Below, piece after piece: positions 56,385 to 64,000 of a stretch of DNA of 64,000 nt. The DNA comes from Lophium mytilinum (taxonomy: Eukaryota; Ascomycota; Dothideomycetes; Mytilinidiales; Mytilinidiaceae), in the NCBI GenBank assembly GCA_010093605.1, contig MU004182.1, positions 1,397,032 to 1,461,031 on the forward strand, in the 5' to 3' direction. The first letter of the stretch is position 1, and every line of letters begins with the position of its first letter. A program made the translations under genes and the position numbers. The notes under the pieces are model-generated. The model was not told where the DNA came from and made no database searches. It worked only from the letters and a program-made list of their open reading frames with translations.

Positions 56385-56879
56385 GGATGGGGTCTGGGAG
56401 TACGAAAATTAGCAGCCAGCAACTTGATCGCCTAGCGGTGTATTGCTCGTGGCCATAGATCGTGAGCGTAGGCTTGTGATACCAATGTGGGAAAATTGGG
56501 CGCGAGGCTCATCCTTTCCCCGGCACTGGCTCGCCTCGAACAACTTTTCGATTTCTTGGCCAGATTAGAGTCTCACGGCTATTGAGGATGGCTTTGGAAG
56601 GGTGGTATGTTCGGGTTGGCGGTGGAGGTCAAGTGACGAGATGTGTAGCAGATTGATGTCAGGGGAAAGCTCAAAGGTGGCTAAATGGTTTCATGAGGTG
56701 TTCATGGCTGATGATATGTCTCAAATGTAAGCTTGAGAAGACTGGAACAGAATCGAAAAGATCAAGTTTCACCGACACTCAAATTACGCTACCTCGTAAT
56801 ACATACCTGACTCTTTCTTGCCACACCTTTTTGTGATTCATTCATATCTATATCTTGGGGCCTTTCAGAATCCTCCAAG
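56385..56879. other. Intergenic region 3' of MED11
   Basis: About 500 bases of AT-moderate DNA with no supported gene, before the satellite-like array. Confidence 0.4.
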
Positions 56880-58350
56880 GTTATACCACTACCTACATCT
56901 TTGATCGGGTTTTTGATAATCACACAAGCCACCTCATACAGCGGCGTTTAAAGAGCAAAGTGATTGCTCAATATATATTGCTTCATCCTTTACATCGTGA
57001 ACTAGATTTCTGAAACCATACGAGCCACCTCATACAGCGGCGTCCAATAAGCAAAGTGAGTCTTCAATAGAGTTCATTCAAGAGGGATGGAAACGGGCCT
57101 AATAAGTGGGCCTAGTCGGGCTTCGTTTTTCCTCGCTAAATACCACTATTAGGATTGGCTCAACTAGCCTATAGCCACTTCGTCAGAAGGGTGTTCCATA
57201 TATACTGCTTCATCTTTTACATCTTCAATTTGATTTTTAAAATGCTATAAGCCACCTCATACAGTGGCGTCTAAGGAGCAAAGCGACTGCTCAATCAGGG
57301 GTTTGGAATTATACAAGCCACCTCACACGGCGGCATCTAAAGAGCAAAGTAACTGCTCCATCGAGTTCATTTAAGAAGGTGAATGGGCCTGATGATTTGG
57401 CCTATTTGGGCTTCACTTTTGCTCACTGATCGCCAGTGTGAGGGTAGGCTCAACTAGCCTGTAGCTACCCCGTAAAAAGGGTGTTCAATATGTACTACCC
57501 CGTTTTTTACATCCCTAATTAGAACTTTGGAACCACACGAGCCACCTCATACTGTGGCGTCTAAGGATTAAAGCGACTATTCAATCGGGGGTTGGAAATT
57601 ATACGAGCCACCCTACACAGCGGCGTCCAAGGAGCAAAGCGACTGTTCAATCGAGTGCATTCAAGAGGGATGGAAATGGGCCTAACGATTTGGCATAGTC
57701 GGCACTATAAGGAGTAGCCCAACCAGCTCGCAGTTTTTCGGCTAAAAGGGTGTTCAATATATACTGCATTACCTTTTACATCTTGATCGGATGCTTGAAA
57801 TCACACGAGCCACCTCATACAGCGGCATCTGCGGAGCAAAGTAACTATGCAATTAAGTTCATTCAAGAGGAGTGGAAATAGGCCTAAAGACTTGGCTTAG
57901 TCGGCACTATAAGGAGTACCCCAGCTAGCTCGCAGTTGCTCGGTCAAAAGGGTGTTCAATATATACTGCATCGTCACTTACATCTGTAATTAGATTTTTG
58001 AAAATCACACGAGCCACCTCACACAGCGGCGTTCAAGGAGCAAAGTGCTAGCCGGGCTTCCTTGTTGCCCGCTATACACCACTGTGAGGAGTAGCCCAAC
58101 CAGCCTGTAGCCGCTCCGTTAAAAGGATGCTTGATATAAGCTGCATCGTGACTTACATCTGTAATCGGATTTTGGAGAATCACACGAGCCACTTCACACA
58201 GCGGCGTCTAAGGAGTAAAATGCTCCATCAAGAGGGTGTCTAATATATACTGCATCATCGCTTACATAGTAATTAGATTCTTGAAGTTACACCAAGCCAC
58301 CTCACACATCAGCATTTGAAGAGCAAAGTGATTCTTCAGTCGAGTTCATT
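56880..58350 (+). repeat. Degenerate satellite-like array, ten copies of a GCCACCTCA core
   Basis: The core GCCACCTCAYACAGCGGCGT recurs at 56928, 57024, 57251, 57317, 57541, 57607, 57809, 58013, 58198 and 58296. Spacings are 96, 227, 66, 224, 66, 202, 204, 185 and 98 bases, so short 66-base and long ~200-225-base units alternate at first and then a ~203-base unit repeats. Most cores are followed by GAGCAAAGYGACTGCTC, a small hairpin with GAGCA/TGCTC arms. Long units also contain TTCATTCAAGAGG, GGGTGTTCAATATATACTGC and TTTTTGAAAATCACACGAG. No open frame spans the array. It lies between the converging 3' ends of MED11 and the AT-hook gene. Confidence 0.9.
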
Positions 58351-58722
58351 CAAAGTCTATACAATTACAGTTCAAAGGAAAAGTAGAAGTTACCACCCAC
58401 TGCCCACGCCGGGTATCCGTCATTATGCCGCTAAAACCCCAGGAAGAGGTCGCTATGAGGCCTTGAAAAACACAAGAAAGGGCCAGAAGCTACACACAAA
58501 GCAAGGAAAAAGCCCCGAAAGAGGCAGCAAGTAGTCCGCTATGAGGCCACGACAAGCAGCCAGAAAGAGCAAAAGAAAGGAGAAAGAGAGCCAAAAGACC
58601 GCAAAGAGCAGTCTGGAAAAGCGACCAAAGGCCACGACAAGCAGCCACATATCTTACAGGAGTCCCACCACATACCACCCGAATAACTACACTGAGGCCA
58701 CGCAATGCACACAACTTCCGAC
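58351..58722. other. Purine-rich spacer with a short direct repeat
   Basis: The plus strand is rich in AAAG and GCCA, with a direct repeat GGCCACGACAAGCAGCCA at about 58543 and 58629. The open frame there has no domain pattern and is not called a gene. Confidence 0.4.
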
Positions 58723-60378
58723 CTAGTCAACAATTGGTCCAAATTCGATGCCGCTCATCGCCTCGCCCTGGGGCGCTGGCGACACGCTCCGTCCGCTCTT
58801 CTTGGACACGGCGGGGGACTCGAACAGCGACGCGAAGGACCTCTCGCCCCCCACTCGCGACGAATGTCGCGACGAAAGCGGCGATCCAGCGCGCGACGCC
58901 GCGCGGGATCCGGCAGCAGAACGGGTGCGGCTTCCGTTCAAAGAGGTCGCAAGGTTGACCGAAGGGCTACGCCTCGGGGGCGATGAGGGCGGGTTCTGGG
59001 CGATGGTCTCCCCAATTGGGGTAGGCGACGTCATGGCTGCGAAGCCATTTGGCGGTTGGACGGACCCAGCGCGGACGGCGGAGAGGTTGGTGTCGTCGTT
59101 GTTGATGACGGAAGAGGACTCTTCCGGCTCGATTTGCGCAGCAGGTGTCTCCAGAACCGGCTCTTCTTCGACCGGAGGCGTGGTCTCAATGGCCTCTTCT
59201 TCCACCGGAGGGGTGGACGCGATCGGCTCTTCTGCTCCCGCAACGGTGTCCTCCATGTGGACGTCAGCAGTCTCTTCCTCCTCAATAGCCGGTTCTTCTG
59301 GGGCCATCACCGGGGCTTCTTCTTCCGCAATGGGCTCCTCCTCCGGTGCAGCCACAGGAGTCTTTCGCTGATTCTTTGACCCCTTTGGGCGACCGCGAGG
59401 CTTGGCGGTCTTGGCTGCCTCGGGGGCAGCCTTTGGAGCAGCCTTCGAAACGGCCTTCCGGGGCTTCTTCGCTGCCGGGGCAGCAGCTTCCTCGGGGGCA
59501 GTCCGCTTCCTGGACGTCCTGCCAGTAGGAACGTTCGCGGGAGCCGATTTGACGACCTTTTTCGTCGTCTTTTGCGCCGGTGCTGGTTTCGGGGCTGCTG
59601 CACGACGTCTGGTTTTCGGAGTCAGAATCGGACGGACTTCCTCAGTCTTCTGCGCAGCACGACCGCGCTTCCGGGGTGCCTCTGGGGCCTTTTCAGTCTC
59701 TTCAGCGACCTTAGCCGGGCGACCTCGTTTCTTGGGTGCTTCTTTGACGATTTCCACAGGCGCTGCGATCTTGGCCTGTCGACCGCGCTTCTTCGGCAGC
59801 TCCTTCTGAATCGGCTCAGCGGCCACAGCTGTTTTGGCAGACCGGCCACGCTTCTTGGGCGGCTCCAGGGCGGGCTCAGCTGGTGCAGCGACCTTGGCGG
59901 GACGACCTCGTTTCTTGGGGCCTTCTTCGACGACATCGACGACCACTGCGATTTTCGCTGATCGACCGCGCTTCTTGGGGGGCTCCTCCTCAATCGGCTC
60001 AGGGACAGCAGCAGTTTTGGCGACGCGACCACGCTGCTTGGGTGGCTTCGGCGCTGGATCAACCGGTGCAGCAGCCTTAGCGGGGCGACCTCGTTTCTTC
60101 GGTACGTCAGGAACCGCATGGGCAAGCTCCTGGTTCAGCTGCGCATCTGGTTCAGTCTGAGCCGGAGCGTCCTTCTTCGGGGGACGACCGCGACGCTTTG
60201 GAGCCGACTCAACGTTCTCTGAGACGGGCTTGGCCTTGGTGATCTTGGCCTTGGGGGGCTTGGTAATTTTCGCAGCAAGCTTCTTGGCTGGGGCATCTTC
60301 AGCATGCTGGGCAACGGCATTGCGAGTAGAGCGGCGGACGGCAGTCTTGGCTGCGGCGGTGTTCTTCTTTGGAGCCAT
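58723..60378 (-). CDS. Multi-AT-hook, chromatin-type protein
   Basis: A single exon on the minus strand encodes 551 residues. MAPKKNTAAAKTAVRRSTRN starts a Lys/Ala-rich region. Then come AT-hook-like motifs: PKRRGRPPKK, eight units of about 20-21 residues with (P)KKRGRxAK cores, and KPRGRPKGSKNQRK near residue 350. Cores alternate between RGRP, RGRS, RGRV, RGRQ and RGRA; only the RGRP ones fit the minor-groove binding core well. The C-terminal half is acidic (Glu/Pro/Ala) and ends in a Ser/Arg-rich segment (SRTRSAAGSRAASRAGS). Proteins of this composition bind AT-rich DNA and organise chromatin. The ATG at 60378 is preferred because the upstream part of the frame is not protein-like. No enzyme domain is present. 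Confidence 0.8.
   Translation of the reverse strand: MAPKKNTAAAKTAVRRSTRNAVAQHAEDAPAKKLAAKITKPPKAKITKAKPVSENVESAPKRRGRPPKKDAPAQTEPDAQLNQELAHAVPDVPKKRGRPAKAAAPVDPAPKPPKQRGRVAKTAAVPEPIEEEPPKKRGRSAKIAVVVDVVEEGPKKRGRPAKVAAPAEPALEPPKKRGRSAKTAVAAEPIQKELPKKRGRQAKIAAPVEIVKEAPKKRGRPAKVAEETEKAPEAPRKRGRAAQKTEEVRPILTPKTRRRAAAPKPAPAQKTTKKVVKSAPANVPTGRTSRKRTAPEEAAAPAAKKPRKAVSKAAPKAAPEAAKTAKPRGRPKGSKNQRKTPVAAPEEEPIAEEEAPVMAPEEPAIEEEETADVHMEDTVAGAEEPIASTPPVEEEAIETTPPVEEEPVLETPAAQIEPEESSSVINNDDTNLSAVRAGSVQPPNGFAAMTSPTPIGETIAQNPPSSPPRRSPSVNLATSLNGSRTRSAAGSRAASRAGSPLSSRHSSRVGGERSFASLFESPAVSKKSGRSVSPAPQGEAMSGIEFGPIVD
59640..60102 (-). repeat. In-gene tandem repeat, eight units of 60/63 bp
   Basis: The codons for the RGR core recur at 60086, 60026, 59963, 59903, 59843, 59780, 59720 and 59660. 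Every spacing is 60 or 63 bases, so the frame is kept. The array encodes the AT-hook-like repeats of the surrounding gene and should be prone to copy-number change. Confidence 0.92.
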
Positions 60379-60505
60379 GTCGTACGATGTTTGGGTGGTG
60401 CGTTGTTTTGATGACGTCACACGTGTTGGGAGCTTGTTTTGTTGTTGACACAGTCGATGAGAGAGTACAGTGTACGGAATGAAGAGGATGGAGGGAGGTG
60501 TGCAC
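60379..60505. promoter_or_regulatory. Proximal promoter of the AT-hook gene
   Basis: These ~125 bases lie between the start codon and the upstream tandem repeat. They include the palindrome-like TGATGACGTCACACG at about 60410, which contains a perfect CRE/ATF-type TGACGTCA site. Binding by a bZIP factor is an inference. Confidence 0.6.
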
Positions 60506-61100
60506 AGAGATCGAGGTCTTGTTCGCTGATGAAGGGACCGAGACGCGATGAGCGTTAGGTCGGCTTAGCGCACAGGAATTGGGCGCGTGACGAGGTGATG
60601 AGATCGTAGCAGAATGAGACAAACTGCAGAAAGAGGACAAGTCGAGTGAGGTGTGTGTACAGAGCTCGAGGTTCCGAGGTCTTGTTTACCGACTGATGAT
60701 GCGAATGAGACGCGACAGGCGGCTCAGGTGGAGGACTCGGTTGCGCGAGACGGTGATGACGTCGCAACAGAAGGAGCCAAAGTACAGAACGAGGATGAGA
60801 CGAGTGAGGTCTGGATGCAGAGTTCGAGACGGCGAAATCTTGGTGGCTGATCGACGATGTGACCGAGACGCGATGGGCGGCAAGTCGGCTCAGGACGAAG
60901 GACTCGGTAGCGCGAGATGGTATTTACGTCGCAGCAGAAGAAGTGAAGGTACAGGACGAGGATGAGTCGAGTGAGGTCTTTGTACAGTGCTGAAGTCTTG
61001 TTTGCTGATGGATGTGGTGACCGAGACGCGACGGGCGACAACACGGCTCAGAGCAGGGGACTCAGGTGGGCGATGAAGTGATAAAGTCGCAGCGGAAAGA
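60506..61100. repeat. Four tandem copies of a ~160-bp unit upstream of the AT-hook gene
   Basis: Units begin near 60513, 60676, 60833 and 60992 (spacing 163, 157 and 159). Each has GAGGTCTTGTTTGCTGATG, GACCGAGACGCGAYGGGCG, GGCTCAGG, GACTCGGTNGCGCGAGA, GTCGCARCAGAAG and ACGAGTGAGGTC in the same order; the second half of the last copy is degraded. The array is directly upstream of the AT-hook gene, so it is part of its 5' region. Short frames within it are repeat artefacts. Confidence 0.85.
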
Positions 61101-62674
61101 GAGAAGTAGAGAGAGTAATGAGTGAGTGTGAGCGAAAGGATTGAAAGAAGGAAAGATCTGAGTAGCTCAATTCCGTAGCCTCGCAGATGGCGCAGACTGT
61201 AGCGAACGCGTCGTAATAGATGCGCTGCTGGCTCGCGGACGAGATGCTGGGGTAATTCGGTGCGCTAGTGAGCAACGGGAGAAGTATTCCAGTCAATGCG
61301 TGAAGGTGACGCTCTCGATCGGGGTGGATTGAGGTTGACAAGGAAATGTTGTTGGTGAGATGCAGAGGCGGCGGGGCGGGTTTGTGTATAAAAAGGCTGG
61401 GTGGCCCAAGCTCTTGTTGACAGGGATCACTAGCGCCAACCCCGCTGCCGGGCGCGGGCCCAGAAATCTACGGGCTGCTATCTGCACCGTGTCCGCAGAT
61501 GCAGTTCGGATCGCCAGGACCTTTCACCTGTCCTGCCTGTGTGGGGCACAGAGCTCTATTTGCTGGAGAACGGATGTAAGCATTCTTAGCTTCTCCCCCA
61601 TTCATCATGTCTTACCTGTCATTGGTTGAGTCTTGCGTCGTCGAGCAAAAGCACTTGCTATTGAATGTATTAAACATTCAAGATCGTAGTATGGAGGGAT
61701 GAAGGTGAGGTGGAAGTAGTAATTGAAACTGCATAGCGAGTTTATGTATTGCTCAAAGTAAAGAGGCCATGTCTTCTTCATATTGAATCAACGAGATTGA
61801 ATCACTCCTGACATTGACAAGACGGCTTACACATGTGACGAGAGATTTGACATGCCATCATTCAGTACCAATAATGGAAGAGAGGAATGTTATTGCAACT
61901 CAAGAAACCTGTTAACAATTTGGTCATACTAAGCCCTTGATGCCTGGCACAATTACGCTTCATTCGTAGCAGCCGCCTTAAACAATGCGCCTACACACCT
62001 CGATAGTGTACACCAGCAGACGCGGCAAAGTCGTCCTGAACGAACCTGAGAAAAAGAGCAGAAAAGAACTCGCACCATGCGTGAGCCGGCCCCGTTTATA
62101 AGCGCCAAACCGTTCTCGGAGTTGCTAGAAGAAAGCATAGAACCTAAGAGATAATCCGAGCCTTCCCTAAGTCCAACCAATAGGTAGCATTGGGCCACAA
62201 AAGTGAGACAACCTCCTGACCGACCAACGCCTGCACAAACCACTGCCCGAGCCATCATCGGATCACTTCCTTGTGCCCATCCGGCTCCGAGATCATGTAC
62301 ATGAGCTTCGGTATGGCTGCCTCCCAAGAAGCCAATCGCTGCGCCAGATCATGACTGCCGGCGGAATCGTCAAGTGAACGAGCTCTTTCCGCATCAGCCG
62401 GGCTGTCGCCACTCTCCGAGCATGGTGCATTGCGAGCCCGCCCTGACGTTCTTCGAATGAGTGTGTTTTTGTTGTTTTTCGTTTCGCTTTCTGACTTCCG
62501 CAGCTCGTCTGAAGCCGATTCCCTTCGCGAGTTATCTGCGTTGGAGTCCAATTCGTTTAGTTGTAGTCCGTCTCTGAGTCGATGCTGACAAAGGCGTTCT
62601 TTGTAAAGTTGATAGCTGCTGGGGATTATTGGAGCTCTTGTCTTTGGCAATTTAATCTATGAGGAGCAGCGGTG
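61101..62674. other. Intergenic region between the AT-hook repeat and the PPZ gene
   Basis: No independent gene is supported in this 1.6 kb. A 131-codon frame without an ATG (62650-62255, minus) lies immediately 3' of the phosphatase stop and is discussed as a possible alternative exon. The rest shows stops in all frames. Confidence 0.4.
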
Positions 62675-64000
62675 TTAGTAGCTCTGGGGGTATTGGTTTG
62701 CGGGCTGCAGAGGCCAGAAGTCAGTTACTGGTCTAGATTATGTGGCGATAGATACAGGGAATAAATCAAAGTTGACGGCGGTGGCTCGACTTACCGGGCT
62801 ATTTAGCATGCTCTGTCTCTTATTGCGGCTCTTTTTGATGTGGCTCTTCAGCGCACTGGAGTCGAGAGGCTTCAAAAGCTCAAAACTGCAAAGCAGCTCT
62901 GCTGATACAGCCATGACGGCTCCCCAGTTGTCGAATTCGCCACAGTACTGTCCAAGTTAGCAAGTGAGAGTATCCGACGGGGAGTAATACGTACATTCGG
63001 TGCAGAAAAGACAGTCACTAAAATGCGATCGTTGAAAAACTCATAGCCGTCCTCGACAACCATGTGCGCTCTGCATACCAGATCAAAGTCATGCCGTTGC
63101 AGGAATTCCATAATGACCTTTTTGCCAAAACAGTAACTAACGCCGCGTTCGTTTGACTCCCAGTCATTCTCCATGTCTGCTGGGTCACTCCAGAGAAGAT
63201 CATTCAGCAACCCGTAATCAGGAACATCGGTTGGGCGCGCGATGTTATTGATGTCATCCATATGTGAAAGACTGGGAGAAAGTCCACCGTGAACACAGAA
63301 AATCTTTTGTGCAACGATGGCGGCAATTGGGAGGCAATTGAACGTGTCGACGAAAGCTTTCCAGACTTTGATATTACATCGTCGCTTGCACTCGTCGTAA
63401 AATCCATACACCCTGGTGACGTTGGCGCATTCGTGGTTGCCTCGCAGCAGGAAGAAGTTCTCTGGGAACTTAAGTTTGTAGCACATTAGCAGCAGGATAG
63501 TCTCCAAGCTCTGCTTCCCGCGATCAACATAGTCGCCAAGGAAAAGGTAATTAGAGTTCGGAGGAAAGCCACACATCTCAAACATGCGGATGAGATCAGT
63601 GTACTGGCCGTGGATATCACCGACTATCTTTACGGGCGCTGCCAATTCTAGCAGAGCTGGCTGGGTCAGAAAGACTTCTCTGGCGGCTGCACAGATGGCA
63701 AAAATCTCGGCGTTCTTTAGGCAGACCGTTTTGGTGACCTTGCCCGTGTATGCAGCATCCAACAACCTCTGGATCATGTCGTCAAGATCGATGGACTTTA
63801 ATGCACTGATTTCCATGGGTGAGCCAGAACCGTCTGCAGCAACTGGAGTTTCAGGCGCCCTAGGTATAGGTCGGTCTCCCTTTTTCAAGATGGAAACCCC
63901 CGGTTGCTGTGTTGACAAAGGCATCGGTACTCCGCTTGGAGGGGCATCCGAGACATGGTCTACTTCACCGGTACGCTGTGCCCGCTCTACCGAATCGTGG
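62675..64000 (-). CDS. PPZ-type Ser/Thr protein phosphatase (5' partial)
   Basis: The minus-strand frame is open to the right edge, so the N-terminus is missing. Visible exons are 64000-62995, 62947-62795 and 62704-62675. The PP1-like catalytic core is complete: [49 protein letters not shown], then [16 protein letters not shown] and [30 protein letters not shown] and [13 protein letters not shown]. Features such as [26 protein letters not shown] and [16 protein letters not shown] fit PPZ/PzhA rather than housekeeping PP1. The last splice to a CTGCAG acceptor gives the short tail [15 protein letters not shown], which resembles known relatives. PPZ phosphatases control cation balance and cell wall integrity through Hal3-type inhibitors. 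The upstream residues are a Pro/Ser-rich extension, as expected of PPZ. Confidence 0.92.

Noticed and set aside
58316-58534. 72-codon Lys-rich plus-strand frame
   Set aside because: It lies in the end of the satellite-like array and the purine-rich spacer and shows only composition bias.
58748-59371. 207-codon open frame on the plus strand
   Set aside because: It is the antisense shadow of the repetitive AT-hook gene; periodic GC-rich codons keep several frames open.
60555-61044. Several similar minus-strand frames of 65-106 codons
   Set aside because: They are translations of the ~160-bp tandem repeat rather than separate genes.
62255-62650. 131-codon frame as an independent gene
   Set aside because: It has no ATG; at most it is an alternative last exon of the PPZ gene.

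Overview
The window is nuclear DNA of a filamentous ascomycete (Pezizomycotina). The evidence is short introns of about 47-65 nt with GTATGT/GTAAGT-like donors and CTAAC/CTGAC branch points, intergenic gaps of a few hundred bases, and recognisable fungal genes on both strands (dopA, brf1, ppzA-type phosphatase, fungal TF-like protein, MFS transporter). I cannot fix the class; a Dothideomycete would fit, but that is a guess. Exon structures were worked out by hand from reading frames, splice signals and known family sequence patterns.

Layout. 1-11 kb: 3' part of an FHA/SR-rich SNIP1-like gene, a TMEM16/anoctamin gene, a RidA-family gene, an NTF2-like gene, an AKR7-type aldo-keto reductase, a tiny four-exon MIOREX7-like gene and a protein tyrosine phosphatase. 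11.8-17.7 kb: a Dopey (dopA/DOP1) gene. 17.7-23.8 kb: TFIIIB subunit brf1 and a small acidic nuclear-type protein, flanked on both sides by inverted copies of one repeat family. 23.8-28 kb: a fungal transcription-factor-like gene lacking a visible zinc cluster, and a HAD-family dehalogenase. 28-37.8 kb: sparse DNA with one isolated acidic-protein gene. 37.8-39.5 kb: an MFS transporter pseudogene with two nonsense codons. 40.7-51.5 kb: six genes, most with mitochondrial leaders or mitochondrial jobs, in three head-to-head pairs: bolA1 with malonyl-CoA synthetase, kynurenine 3-monooxygenase with mtTFB/Mtf1, and bL31m with a large flavin-reductase-domain protein. 52.5-56.4 kb: TAF5 and MED11, divergent from one shared promoter region. 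56.4-58.7 kb: a degenerate satellite-like array. 58.7-61.1 kb: a multi-AT-hook protein whose coding and upstream DNA are both tandemly repeated. 62.7 kb to the right edge: a partial PPZ-type Ser/Thr phosphatase.

Common threads. Several genes are core transcription machinery: BRF1 for Pol III, TAF5 and MED11 for Pol II, mtTFB for mitochondria. Mitochondrial genes are grouped in divergent pairs. Repeats are concentrated at 17.9-18.1, 22.8-23.8, 51.9-52.3, 56.9-58.4 and 60.5-61.1 kb. No rRNA, tRNA, CRISPR array or intact transposon was found. The observations most worth following are the hairpin-bearing satellite array, the inverted repeat sets around brf1, the mitochondrial divergent cluster, the repeated C-terminal half of the flavin-reductase protein, and unusual splicing (11-nt and 18-nt exons, a GC-AG intron).
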